From positions 1 through 64,000 of the forward strand of contig NZ_JBEPSM010000005.1 of assembly GCF_040548815.1 (NCBI RefSeq): DNA of 64,000 nucleotides, written 5' to 3'. The DNA comes from Kaistia defluvii. GTDB taxonomy: Bacteria; Pseudomonadota; Alphaproteobacteria; Rhizobiales; Kaistiaceae. The notes below the pieces were generated by a model. That model searched no databases. It was given only the letters and a program-made list of their open reading frames with translations, and was not told the DNA's origin. Position numbers and translations under genes: made by a program. Below, piece by piece: positions 40,418 to 51,028 of this stretch. Each line of letters begins with the position of its first letter. Within the stretch, counting starts at the first letter, position 1.

Positions 40418-41419
40418 CTAGTGCAGCGTTCCGGTCACCGGCGCGTCGGCGGGGTTCTCGATGTCGGCCGGCGGGGCGGCGTCATAGGCCATGGGCACGG
40501 TGGCCGGCTCCGGCGTCATGCCGGGAGGCGCGCCGATCAGCACCTGGCGGCATGCTGCCGGCAGGTCGGCCAGCAGCATCGGCCGCGGCTTGACGGCGGG
40601 CTTGGTCGGCTTGGTCGGGGTCTTCGGCGGCTTGGGCGGCTGCAGCCAGGCGTCGAGCTCCGGTCCGCAGCCATCGCCCGGAGGCGGCGCCTTCTGCGGC
40701 ACGCAGCTCGCCATGCCGGGCGGGCAATCCAGCCGGACGTGGAAGTGGTAGGTGTGGCCCCACCAGGGGCGGACCTTGTTGAGCCAGCCGCGATCACCGC
40801 GTGTATCCTCGCAAAGCGCCTTCTTGATCGCCGCGTTGACGAAGATGCGCGCCACCCTGGGATCGAGCGCGGCGCGGCGGATCAGCTTGACCTGGCCCTG
40901 CGTCCAGACCGAGCGGTCGATCACACGGGCCTTCTCGTTGACCATTGAGGTCGCCGACATCTTCTCGCGCTCCTCGCGCGAAAGCAGGCGGTTGGGCATC
41001 GGCGTCAGCCAGAGGTCGACATCGAGGCCGATCTGGTGGCTGGCATGGCCTGTCAGCGCCGGGCCGCCGCGCGGCTGGCCCATGTCACCGACCAGAAGAC
41101 CCGGCCAGCCATCCTGGCGCTTGGCGTCATGGGCGAGCTTTTCCGTGAAGGCGATCAGCTCCGGCGTGCCCCAGTTGCGGTTGCGCGACAGGCGCATGGC
41201 CTGCCAGTCCTTGCCGTTGACAGGCAGGGCGACGGCGCCCGCGAGGCAGCCCTTGGCATAGGAGCCGATGGCGCGCGCCTCGAGCGGGATCGGCGTCTTG
41301 ACGTCGCTGAACAGGATCTTGGCCGGTGTCGTGTCGATCGATTCCGCCATGGCGGGCGCGACGGCGAAAACCGGCAGCAGGATCGAAAGCGCCAGCGCGC
41401 GGATCGGCTTTTTCAGCAT
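40418..41419 (-). CDS. mepA: Penicillin-insensitive murein endopeptidase MepA
   Basis: A 333-residue secreted enzyme that cuts D-Ala-meso-DAP crosslinks in peptidoglycan. The signal peptide is ALALSILLPVFAVAPAMAES. The zinc site of the LAS fold is seen in GHASHQIGLDVDLWL and in WGHTYHFHVRLDCP. A Pro/Lys-rich linker and an extra C-terminal tail extend it beyond the E. coli form. Confidence 0.93.
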   Translation of the reverse strand: MLKKPIRALALSILLPVFAVAPAMAESIDTTPAKILFSDVKTPIPLEARAIGSYAKGCLAGAVALPVNGKDWQAMRLSRNRNWGTPELIAFTEKLAHDAKRQDGWPGLLVGDMGQPRGGPALTGHASHQIGLDVDLWLTPMPNRLLSREEREKMSATSMVNEKARVIDRSVWTQGQVKLIRRAALDPRVARIFVNAAIKKALCEDTRGDRGWLNKVRPWWGHTYHFHVRLDCPPGMASCVPQKAPPPGDGCGPELDAWLQPPKPPKTPTKPTKPAVKPRPMLLADLPAACRQVLIGAPPGMTPEPATVPMAYDAAPPADIENPADAPVTGTLH

Positions 41420-41715
41420 GATGACACCTTCCTGGTCAGCGCTCCCCGGGGCGCAGTATCGCCGATCAATCTTGACGATCCGTCAACCATTCCAGGTCGG
41501 ACGCCAGCGGCTCGCTTTGGACGAATATTCCAGTTTGGCAGGGGAGGGAGGACAATAGCGGAATGATATGGCGGGAATGGCGCGAATGGAGCGACTTCGT
41601 TCTCCGAACCCGCCGGATTCCGCGATTGACCGGTTGCGCGGCCATGCGATACTCGCGCTGGATAAAAGAGCCGGCCCCTCCGCGGTCGGCCCCATGCATC
41701 GAGGGCGCAACCAAA

Positions 41716-42363
41716 ATGGCACTCAATCTGGGGGACGTGGTCCCCGATTTCACCGCCGACACGACCGAGGGCAAGATCTCGTTCCACGAGTGGCTCGGCA
41801 ATGACTGGGGCGTTCTGTTCTCGCATCCGAAGAACTTCACCCCGGTCTGTACCACCGAGCTCGGCGCGGTCGCCAAGCTGAAGCCGGGTTTCGAACGGCG
41901 CGGCGTCAAGGTCATCGGCCTTTCCGTCGACCAGCTTTCCAATCACGGCCAGTGGATCGACGACATCCGCGACGCCACCGGCGCGACGCTCAACTTTCCG
42001 CTGATCGCCGACCACGACAAGAACGTCGCCAACCTCTACGGCATGATCCATCCGAACGCCTCCGACACCACGACGGTCCGCTCGGTCTTCGTCATCGGTC
42101 CCGACAAGAAGCTCAAGCTGACGCTGACCTATCCGGCATCGACCGGGCGGAATTTTGACGAGATCCTGCGCGTCATCGACAGCCTGCAGCTGACCTCGAA
42201 GTTCTCGGTGGCGACGCCGGTCGACTGGAAGCAGGGCGAGGACGTGATCATCGTCCCCTCGGTCTCCGACGAAGCGGCCAAGGAGAAGTTCCCGGGCGGC
42301 TGGAAGACGCTGAAGCCCTATCTGCGCGTCGTGCCACAGCCCAAGGTCGGCGAATCCGTCTGA
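41716..42363 (+). CDS. 1-Cys peroxiredoxin (Prx6 type)
   Basis: A 215-residue peroxidase. LGDVVPDFTADTTEGKISFH leads to the active-site FSHPKNFTPVCTTELGAVA, with a peroxidatic Cys near residue 47. The Prx6-type C-terminal domain (VDWKQGEDVIIVPSVSDEAA) follows. It removes peroxides in the cytosol. The ATG at 41716 is chosen over 41563 because the first 50 codons of the longer form do not match the family. Confidence 0.94.
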   Translation: MALNLGDVVPDFTADTTEGKISFHEWLGNDWGVLFSHPKNFTPVCTTELGAVAKLKPGFERRGVKVIGLSVDQLSNHGQWIDDIRDATGATLNFPLIADHDKNVANLYGMIHPNASDTTTVRSVFVIGPDKKLKLTLTYPASTGRNFDEILRVIDSLQLTSKFSVATPVDWKQGEDVIIVPSVSDEAAKEKFPGGWKTLKPYLRVVPQPKVGESV

Positions 42364-42380
42364 TCACCGGGTCTGTTTCG

Positions 42381-42413
42381 AAAGGGCGTCGGCTCCGGCC
42401 GGCGCCCTTTTTG
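42381..42413 (+). terminator. Rho-independent terminator of the peroxiredoxin gene
   Basis: AAAGGGCG (42381-42388) pairs with CGCCCTTT (42403-42410), with an inner GC stem and trailing T residues. Confidence 0.82.
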
Positions 42414-42540
42414 TTTGCGGCGGTTTCGGGCCGCCCCCTGTCCGAGCCGTGCTGTCCGATCGACATCCTCCACCATCATCCTGAGTGTCTGGCCCGTAAT
42501 TCGACAAGCGATGCCGATTTCTCCATTCGAGCCGCGTTGC

Positions 42541-42675
42541 CCTTACCTCTCCCTGAGGGAGAGGTCGGAGCGAAGCTCCGGGTGAGGGTTTAGGAAACTT
42601 GTCCGAGAGCCCGTAAACCCTCACCCGCCGGCCTGCGGCCATCGACCTCTCCCTCAGAGAGAGGTGAAGGAAGGG
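42541..42675. repeat. Intergenic palindromic repeat, family A (inverted pair)
   Basis: Two copies of a unit containing ACCTCTCCCTGAGGGAGAGG and CCGGGTGAGGGTTT face one another. Related units are at 44691-45640 and 54198-54250. No gene is present. Confidence 0.8.
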
Positions 42676-42737
42676 CATTTCAGACCAGGTTAGTGAGGAG
42701 GTTCAAAACTGCCTCCCCTCTTCGATCAGGGAATACG

Positions 42738-42902
42738 GGCCATCATCCTGAGGTGCTTCGCGTCAGCGAAGCCTCGAAGGAGGGTTCAGTGTGGCACCGA
42801 GACTGAATACGAAGTCGAGGGGAGTCCAGCCGTCCTGTCCTGGCATTCCCTGGACCCTCCTTCGAGGCCCGGCTTCGCCGGGCGCCTCAGGATGATGGGA
42901 GA
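42738..42902. repeat. Intergenic palindromic repeat, family B (inverted pair)
   Basis: CATCATCCTGAGGTGC ... CTCGAAGGAGGGT and its inverted copy, CCCTCCTTCGAGGCCCGGC ... CTCAGGATGATGG. Each copy contains its own hairpin (TTCGCGTCAGCGAA or CGGCTTCGCCGG). More copies lie at 45683-45725, 54357-54406 and 55624-55765. Confidence 0.82.
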
Positions 42903-42964
42903 GGGTGGCCTGCCATGCTCTCAAAATACTCGACAGGCCGAACGAAGGTCCGCCACGCCAGTCC

Positions 42965-43432
42965 TCAGGAAATCGCCTCGATCTCGGCGTCCTGGCCGGC
43001 GATGACGACCTCGTCGCCGACGCCTTTTCCAAGCACCGCCTGCGCCAGGGGCGAGACATGCGACACGGTTCCCTGGTTGGGATCGGCCTCGTCCTCGCCG
43101 ACGATGCGGTAGGTCTGCCGCCGTCCGTCCTCGCGCAGGATCGTCACCGTGGCGCCGAACTGGACCGTGTCCGGGTCGTCCGGAGGCGGGATTGGTTCCG
43201 CGCTGATCCGGCGTTGCTCCCAATAGCGCTGGTCGCGACCCAGGGCGGCCAGGGCCATCCGGTCGTCCTCGGCCCGGGCGACGGCAATCGCCTCGGCCAG
43301 GCGGGCCAGTTCCGCCTCGATCGCCGCCAGCCCTTCCCAGGTCACCAGATTGGGGTGCGGCGAGACCGGGCGTTCCGGCAAGCCGTCATCGCCATGGTCG
43401 GCGTCATCTTCCTTGACGAAAGCTCTGCTCAT
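42965..43432 (-). CDS. GreA/GreB-family protein
   Basis: A 155-residue protein. The coiled part (VTWEGLAAIEAELARLAEAI) and the FKBP-like domain (VQFGATVTILREDGRRQTYR, then VSHVSPLAQAVLGKGVGDEV) are those of transcript-cleavage factors. Start 43432 (MSRAFVKEDD) is preferred. It is a second, accessory type of GreA, shorter in its helical hairpin, so whether it rescues arrested polymerase is uncertain. Confidence 0.85.
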   Translation of the reverse strand: MSRAFVKEDDADHGDDGLPERPVSPHPNLVTWEGLAAIEAELARLAEAIAVARAEDDRMALAALGRDQRYWEQRRISAEPIPPPDDPDTVQFGATVTILREDGRRQTYRIVGEDEADPNQGTVSHVSPLAQAVLGKGVGDEVVIAGQDAEIEAIS

Positions 43433-43554
43433 GCCGCGATGGTAGGGCGCGGGGTCCGCTCCGTCCACATCCGTTCTGGCGGGTGGCTCGAAGAAGGCCC
43501 TCGCGGGCGGGCCTCCGCCGAAAAATTTCGCTCCAGGTGCAATCCGGCGTGGCT

Positions 43555-44610
43555 ATGGCGGCGCGCAAAAAACCGCTAAGGGAAGCAGCCCCTCCGTCAG
43601 ATCAACCGGCCTGCCTCATGACATCCACCCCTGCTGGCGCGTTCGCGCCGATCGCCGTCCTCAGCGACCGCGCCGGTCTTGGCGACGCGCTCATGGTCTG
43701 TCCGCTGATCTGGGCCGTGGCGCAGCGCTATCCCGGCCACCCGATCTGGTGGATCTCGTCCTGCCCGGACCGGCTGACCCGGCCGGTGCATGAACTGGTC
43801 GCCGACATCGCGCCGAATTTCGTGCACTTTCCGCGGGCGCGCTACTGGCCGGTGCCGGTCATCTCGGCGCTGCTGAAGCTGCCGCGCTTCCACCGGGTGT
43901 TCGACGTGCGCTCGCGCGTCGGCGACGTGCTGCTGGCGCGGCTGTTTCTGAAATCCGGCGGGTTCCAGAGCAGCATTCCGATCGGCAAATTCCACCGGCC
44001 CTCGCTGATCGTCGATCGCAGCTGGTCGACGATCGAGGCGGACGCCGGCCAGAAGCTCGACTGGACGGTGTCCGCGCGCGACGGCTTCCATCTGCCGCCA
44101 CAGGCGCTGGCGCTGGCGGCGGAATTGTTTCCGGCAGGCCGCCGCCATGTCGGCATTGCCGTGACGACCAAGGGCGGCAAGGGCTGGCCGGTGCCGCACA
44201 ACATCGCCTTCGCGAAGCTGCTGCTCGCCGAGGGGCTGACGCCGGTCTTCTTCTCCGGCCCGTCCGAGCGCGAGGAGATCGCGGCGATCCGCGCCGGCGT
44301 GCCGGAGGCGCTGTTCACGCCGGCGCGCTATGACGGCGAGGCCGAGAGCGTCTATCGGCTGGAACTGACGGCGGCGAGCGCGCGACGTATGGAAATCGGC
44401 GTCGCGCCGGATACCGGGCTCGGCCATCTGATGGGCATCTCGCTGGTGCCGATGGTGAGCCTGTTCGGCCCCGGACAGCCGGAACGCTGGGCGCCGCAGG
44501 CGGTCCGCAACACCATCGTCCAGGCTCCCGAGATCGACGGCCGACGCGACATGAAGTCGATCGAGCCGGCTGCGGCGCTGAAGGCCGTTCTCGACATGCT
44601 GCGCGGGTAG
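43555..44610 (+). CDS. Heptosyltransferase-like (GT9-type) glycosyltransferase
   Basis: A 351-residue GT-B protein. AVLSDRAGLGDALMVCPLIW matches the start of ADP-heptose:LPS heptosyltransferases. HVGIAVTTKGGKGWP and APDTGLGHLMGISLVPMVSL with FGPGQPERWAPQ match their donor-binding half. MTSTPAG at 43618 is an alternative start. It likely adds a sugar to surface polysaccharide, though the substrate cannot be told. Confidence 0.8.
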   Translation: MAARKKPLREAAPPSDQPACLMTSTPAGAFAPIAVLSDRAGLGDALMVCPLIWAVAQRYPGHPIWWISSCPDRLTRPVHELVADIAPNFVHFPRARYWPVPVISALLKLPRFHRVFDVRSRVGDVLLARLFLKSGGFQSSIPIGKFHRPSLIVDRSWSTIEADAGQKLDWTVSARDGFHLPPQALALAAELFPAGRRHVGIAVTTKGGKGWPVPHNIAFAKLLLAEGLTPVFFSGPSEREEIAAIRAGVPEALFTPARYDGEAESVYRLELTAASARRMEIGVAPDTGLGHLMGISLVPMVSLFGPGQPERWAPQAVRNTIVQAPEIDGRRDMKSIEPAAALKAVLDMLRG

Positions 44611-44690
44611 GTTTTTGGGCTCCGCCTCTCCAGTGGGGAAAGGTGGACGGCGAAGCCGGCGGGCGAGGGCGTAGGGAATTCTCCGGAGAG

Positions 44691-45640
44691 GCCTCAACCC
44701 CTCACCCGGACCTGCGGTCCGACCTCTCCCCAGGGAGAGGTTAGGGGTGACTCGGTTGAAGCGATTGCTACTCCCCTTGGCAGGCTGTGGCTCGGCGTTA
44801 GCCCCACTCTCGCCGTCATCCCGGGCTTGACCCGGGATCCATCCAGCCGAGGCGTGTTTCGTCAGGATGCATGGCGCTTCGCGCTTCGCTGCGATGAGGC
44901 TTCGCATGGCTGCCTCTCCCTTGTTGCAAACACCTCCCCAGAACCCGGCTGCATGGATCCCGGGTCTTCGCCCGGGATGACGCCGGAGGGTGGGATGCAT
45001 GGGAGCCAGGGTGATAGACGCCGCGAGTGCAGCCGACGCGTAGTCGTCGGAGTTCACTTCACTTCACCTCTCCCGTCGGGAGAGGTCGACGGCGAAGCCG
45101 GCGGGCGAGGGCGTAGGGACCCCCCCGGAAAGGCCTCAACCCCTCACCCGGACCTGCGGTCCGACCTCTCCCCATGGGAGAGGTGAGGGGTGGCTCGGCT
45201 GATACAATTGCGACTCTCTTGGCAGGCTGTCGCTCTGCGTCAGCCCCACCCTCGCCGTCATCCCGGGCTTGACCCGGGATCCATTCATCCGAGGCATGTC
45301 TGGTCGGGATGCGTGGCGCTTCGCTGCGATGGGGCTTGGCATGCCTGCCTTTTCCTGTTGCGAACACCGCCCCAGAACCCGGCTGCATGGATCCCGGGTC
45401 TTCGCCCGAGATGACGCCGGAGGGTGGGGATGCATGGGAGCCAGGGTGATAGACGCCACGGGTGCAGCCCACGCGTGATCGTCGGAGTGCACTCTCCTTC
45501 ACCTCTCCCGTGGGCAGAGCTCGACGGCGGAACCGGCGGGTGAGGGCGTAGGGAATTTTCCGGAATGGCCTCAACCCCTCACCCGGACCTGCGGTCCGAC
45601 CTCTCCCCAGGGGAGAGGTGAAGGGCGGCTCGGCGAGAGG
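44691..45640. repeat. Tandem array of a unit of about 440 bp built from palindromic repeats
   Basis: The unit starts GCCTCAACCCCTCACCCGGA at 44691 and recurs at 45132 and, partly, at 45568, giving periods near 440 bp. Each unit contains family A (CACCTCTCCC...GAGAGG) and family C (GTCATCCCGGGCTTGACCCG; also the inverse). The two full copies are highly alike apart from scattered changes. The block fills the gap between the glycosyltransferase gene and lepA; no gene is seen. Confidence 0.82.
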
Positions 45641-45682
45641 TGAGGGCAATCCAGGATGCCGTTCTGCAGCGCTCCGCTCTCC

Positions 45683-45725
45683 AAGATCCTGAGGCGCTTC
45701 GCGCAGCGAAGCCTCGAAGGACGCA
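45683..45725. repeat. Intergenic palindromic repeat, family B (single copy)
   Basis: ATCCTGAGGCGCTTCGCG then CAGCGAAGCCTCGAAGGA, matching the family B units elsewhere. Confidence 0.7.
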
Positions 45726-45839
45726 CCGCCTGACAGCAAATCCTGATGGCGCCGCTCTGCGTGCTTCGAGCCGGTCCTCCGGGCAACCTCAGCAGGATGA
45801 GGGTGGTTTCTCCCAGAGAGGAGGAATCCTCAAAGAAAA

Positions 45840-45870
45840 ACGGCCGTCCCGAGGGGATCGGAACGGCCGT
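45840..45870 (-). terminator. Terminator of lepA
   Basis: ACGGCCGTCCCGA (45840-45852) pairs with TCGGAACGGCCGT (45858-45870), one mismatch. On the minus strand a T-rich run follows. Confidence 0.8.
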
Positions 45871-45896
45871 GGAACCTGCAAAAAGGGCTGGGCGGC

Positions 45897-47702
<1,806 letters not shown>

Positions 47703-47756
47703 GGCGCGCTCAATAGCATCAAGGTTGTTGGCCGCAAAGCGCTGAAACGGGCCTTT

Positions 47757-48665
47757 TCAACGCCGGTCCGCATGAAGCACGCCGAGCGTGGCCGCGCGGG
47801 CGACGATCCGGTCGGCCAGTTCCGCCACCAGCGGGCGCGAAAGCGCGTCCGGCGTGCCCGCGACAAGGGCGGAATCGCGCCAGATGACGGGCATGTCGAT
47901 CGGCGCCAGGTCGACCAGCCGGCCGCTCGCGAGGTCCTCCGTGATCGAGGCTTCGAGCAGATGGCCGATCGCCGCGCCATGCTCGATCAGCGCGCGGCCG
48001 GAGGAGAAAAGAACCTGCGAGCTGGTGCGGGCCCGGTGGCGCAGCGACTGGATCGCATCCGGCGTCACCTGCCACCAGAAGAAGGACAGGAAATGCGGCG
48101 CCACCGCGAAGATGCGGTCGAGGGTTGGCTGCGGCCCGATCTCTCGGGCCAGCATGGGCGAGGCGGCCAGCACCGCCTTTTCGCGCAGCAGCGCGACCGG
48201 TTCCAGCGCCTCGAGCAGCGGATCGAAATTCGGCCAGCCGATGATGGCGAGGTCGATGCGCCGGTCATGCAGCCATTCGGCGATGTCGCGGTGGCGGCCT
48301 TCCTCGAACTGCAACTCGACGCGCGGATGGGCGCGCATGAACTCGACCACGGCCGGCGTCGCCAGCGGCTCGATCAGGCTGCGCAGCGAGGCGAAGGCGA
48401 TGCGGCCGCGATCGACGCTGCGCATCGCGTCCTCGCTTTCGAGCAGGGTCGCGAGCACCCGGCGGGCATAGGGCAGGAAGGTGGCACCGCGCTCGGTCAG
48501 CTCCACCTTGCGGCCTCGCGTGAACAGCGCGCCGCCGACATGGGCTTCCAGCGCGCGGATGCGCATCGAGATCGTCGCCTGGGTGACGTTGAGCCGGGCG
48601 GCCGCTTTGGTGAAGCTGCCGTCGCGCACGATCCGGTCGAAACTGCGGAGCTGGTCGATATCCAT
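47757..48665 (-). CDS. LysR-family transcriptional regulator
   Basis: A 302-residue regulator. MDIDQLRSFDRIVRDGSFTK, then AAARLNVTQATISMRIRALE is the winged HTH, and TRGRKVELTERGATFLPYAR its end. The effector domain follows. It diverges from the first GNAT gene, 106 bp apart, with an AT-rich spacer (ATCGTAGTTTATCAT) that could hold its T-N11-A site. The acetyltransferase pair is the likely target. Confidence 0.9.
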   Translation of the reverse strand: MDIDQLRSFDRIVRDGSFTKAAARLNVTQATISMRIRALEAHVGGALFTRGRKVELTERGATFLPYARRVLATLLESEDAMRSVDRGRIAFASLRSLIEPLATPAVVEFMRAHPRVELQFEEGRHRDIAEWLHDRRIDLAIIGWPNFDPLLEALEPVALLREKAVLAASPMLAREIGPQPTLDRIFAVAPHFLSFFWWQVTPDAIQSLRHRARTSSQVLFSSGRALIEHGAAIGHLLEASITEDLASGRLVDLAPIDMPVIWRDSALVAGTPDALSRPLVAELADRIVARAATLGVLHADRR

Positions 48666-48770
48666 AAGTATTTTTTATGTGATGCTTCAATATTTCCTAT
48701 TATCGTAGTTTATCATTGACAGAAGCGATGCCAAAGCCTGTTTTTGGGGGAGAGAAAGAACCCTGGAGCC

Positions 48771-49295
48771 ATGATGGCCTCGATCCTGAAACTGGACGCT
48801 GCCGCCGCGCGGGCGGCGATCCCGCAGCTTGCCGACATCCTCGTCGACGCGGTGGCGCATGGCGCCTCGGTCAATTTCATGGCCGGCTTTTCGCAGGCCG
48901 AGGCCGAGCGATTCTGGCAGGTCCAGATGGAGGCGATCGAGGCCGGCGGCCGCGAGCTGCTGGTGGCCGAGACCGGGGGCAAAATCGTCGGCACGGTGGT
49001 GGTGACCTTCGCGCCGCAGCCCAACGGGCCGCACCGGGCCGAGATCGGTAAGATGCTGGTGCATTCGGGCGCCCGCCGGCAGGGCATCGGCAGCGCGCTG
49101 CTGCAGGCGGCGGAGGCTGCCGTGCGCGCCTCGGGCCGGACGCTGGCGCATCTCGATACGCAGACCGGCTCGGCCGGCGAGGCGCTGTACCGGGCGCATG
49201 GCTGGATCGAATATGGCGTGATGCCCGGCCATTCCTTCACACCGGACGGCACGCTTGCCTCGGCGACATTCTTCTACAAGCAGGTTGGACCATGA
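48771..49295 (+). CDS. GNAT N-acetyltransferase
   Basis: A 174-residue acetyl-CoA-dependent enzyme. RAEIGKMLVHSGARRQGIGS then ALLQAAEAAV is motif A, the acetyl-CoA loop, and GEALYRAHGWIEYG is motif B. It overlaps the next acetyltransferase by ATGA. Substrate unknown; the sequence recalls the aminoglycoside-type GNATs of proteobacteria only in outline. Confidence 0.85.
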   Translation: MMASILKLDAAAARAAIPQLADILVDAVAHGASVNFMAGFSQAEAERFWQVQMEAIEAGGRELLVAETGGKIVGTVVVTFAPQPNGPHRAEIGKMLVHSGARRQGIGSALLQAAEAAVRASGRTLAHLDTQTGSAGEALYRAHGWIEYGVMPGHSFTPDGTLASATFFYKQVGP

Positions 49296-49786
49296 CGACG
49301 ATCCGCCCGGCCACCGAGGCCGACCTTTCCGCCATCCTCGCCATCTACAACGATGCGGTGGTCAACACGGCGGCGATCTGGAACGACGACATCGTCGATC
49401 TCGACAACCGCGTCGCCTGGTTCCGCACCCGCACGGGGCAGGGTTTTCCGGTGCTGGTGGCGGTCGAGGGCGACCGTGTGCTCGGCTATGCCAGCTATGG
49501 CGACTTTCGCGCTTTCCAGGGCTATCGCTTGACGGTCGAGAACTCGATCTACGTCGCCGGCGATGCGCGCGGCAAGGGAGCCGGCTCGGCGCTGCTGGCG
49601 GCGCTGGTCGACGCGGCGCGGGCGCAGGGCAAGCACATGATGGTCGCCGGCATCGAGGCCGGCAACGACGTCTCGCTGCGCCTGCACGCGAAGCAGGGCT
49701 TCATCGAGACGGCGCGCATGCCGGAGCTCGGCTTCAAGTTCGGCCGCTATCTCGACCTGGTGTTCCTGCAGAAGACGCTGGATTAA
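49292..49786 (+). CDS. MnaT-like methionine sulfoximine/phosphinothricin acetyltransferase
   Basis: A 164-residue GNAT of the MnaT/Pat group: IRPATEADLSAILAIYNDAV, then NTAAIWNDDIVDLDNRVAWF, then SIYVAGDARGKGAGSALLAA and KQGFIETARMPELGFKFGRY. The family acetylates L-methionine sulfoximine, phosphinothricin or related amino acids. Translationally coupled to the GNAT gene before it, both under the presumed LysR control. Confidence 0.88.
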   Translation: MTTIRPATEADLSAILAIYNDAVVNTAAIWNDDIVDLDNRVAWFRTRTGQGFPVLVAVEGDRVLGYASYGDFRAFQGYRLTVENSIYVAGDARGKGAGSALLAALVDAARAQGKHMMVAGIEAGNDVSLRLHAKQGFIETARMPELGFKFGRYLDLVFLQKTLD

Positions 49787-49839
49787 ATCGCCAGGGCGCG
49801 TAGGGACACTCGGACTGGACGTCGACAGGCAGAACTCCG

Positions 49840-50847
49840 TCATCCTCGCGCAGGCGAGGAGGTGGATTCACATTTGAAGTGCAACACTTGTTGTGAGAAG
49901 GCCTCGGCCGGGGTTTGGAAGCCGAGGCATTTGCGCGGCGTGTTGTTGTAGGCGGCCATCATGCCCAGCAGCGTGCCGCTGTCGAGGGTGGCGAGATCGG
50001 TCTTGCGCGGCAGGAAGCGACGCATGCGGCCGATGGCGTTCTCGATGCCGCCCTTCTGCCACGGCGCGTGCGGATCACAGAAATAGGTGTCGATGCCGAT
50101 GGCGCCGAGTTCATAGTGGCGGGCGAACTCGGTGCCGTTGTCGAAGGTGACGGTCTTGCGGCAGGCCGGCGGCAGGGTCTGCAAGGCCGCGGTCAGCGCA
50201 CCGGCGACCGGCTCGGCCCGCTTCGACGGCAGCGGGCTGCCGATCAGCACCCGGCTCATGCGGTCGTGCAGAAACAAGAGGTTCTGGCCATAGCGAGCAA
50301 AGGCCATCAGGTCGGCCTCCCAATGGCCGGGCGTCTGGCGGTCCAGCACGTCGCGAGGCCGCTCGGCCAGCGGCACCCGATGGCGCATATGCAGGGCCGG
50401 ACTGCCGCCCTTGCGGGCGCGCCAGCCGCGCCGCGACTTGGCCCGGGGCAGGTAGTTGCGCCAGGTGAAGTCGTTGTGACGGCGGATCTGGGCATAGACG
50501 AAGCGATAGATGCTCTCATGGCTGAGGCGCATCGGGCCGTCGCGCCGGAGCCGGCCGGCGATCTGCTCGGGCGACCAGCCGGTCTTCAACTGGCCGAGCA
50601 CCCGCTCGCGCAGGGCGGCATCGCGATCGAGCCGGCTGCCATTCCAGCGCCGCGCCTGCGTCTGGGCGTCGGCATAGAGCGGTTGATAGCCCACCTGGCT
50701 GCCGGTGTTGCGCTTCAGTTCCCTGGCAATGGACGATGGCGCGCGACCCAAAGCTGCAGCGATCTTCCGGATCGAGGCGCCTTCGTCTGATAGACGGGCA
50801 ATCTCGATCCGCTCCTCAAGCCCGAGCTGGCTGTACTCTCGTCCCAT
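49840..50847 (-). CDS. IS30-family transposase
   Basis: A 335-residue DDE transposase. The N-terminal HTH reads YSQLGLEERIEIARLSDEGA, then SIRKIAAALGRAPSSIAREL. Catalytic acids are visible in GHWEADLMAF, in KTVTFDNGTEFARH and in GGIENAIGRMRRFLP. The reading frame passes through the left inverted repeat and uses a stop codon in the flanking chromosomal repeat, so its last residues (STSSPARG) come from host sequence. Confidence 0.94.
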   Translation of the reverse strand: MGREYSQLGLEERIEIARLSDEGASIRKIAAALGRAPSSIARELKRNTGSQVGYQPLYADAQTQARRWNGSRLDRDAALRERVLGQLKTGWSPEQIAGRLRRDGPMRLSHESIYRFVYAQIRRHNDFTWRNYLPRAKSRRGWRARKGGSPALHMRHRVPLAERPRDVLDRQTPGHWEADLMAFARYGQNLLFLHDRMSRVLIGSPLPSKRAEPVAGALTAALQTLPPACRKTVTFDNGTEFARHYELGAIGIDTYFCDPHAPWQKGGIENAIGRMRRFLPRKTDLATLDSGTLLGMMAAYNNTPRKCLGFQTPAEAFSQQVLHFKCESTSSPARG

Positions 50848-50888
50848 CGCAACACCTTAAGCTGGTGTTGCACTTCGTTTGTGAACTT
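49866..50888. mobile_element. IS30-family insertion sequence
   Basis: TTCACATTTGAAGTGCAACAC (49867) and its partner on the other strand (TTCACAAACGAAGTGCAACAC ending at 50885) are imperfect inverted repeats around one transposase gene. The outer edges are uncertain by a few bases, and no clear target duplication is seen. The flanks are halves of a family C palindrome (CCTCGCGCAGGCGAGG at the left, GGATCCATGC at the right). Confidence 0.82.
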
Positions 50889-51028
50889 AGGGGATCCATG
50901 CCGCCGTGCCATCGGGCGCTTCACGCGACAGTCAACCCGGCTGAATGGATGCCGGGTCTCTGCCCGGGATGACGGCGAGGGTGGGGCCGGCGAGGGTGGG
51001 ACTGGGCAAGTCGAAGGGGCTATGCCCC

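Noticed and set aside
43597..45739. Large minus-strand frames through the glycosyltransferase gene and the tandem repeat array
   Set aside because: They consist of antisense or repeat DNA; the repeated peptide (RGRTAGPGEGLRP) is simply the translated palindromic unit.
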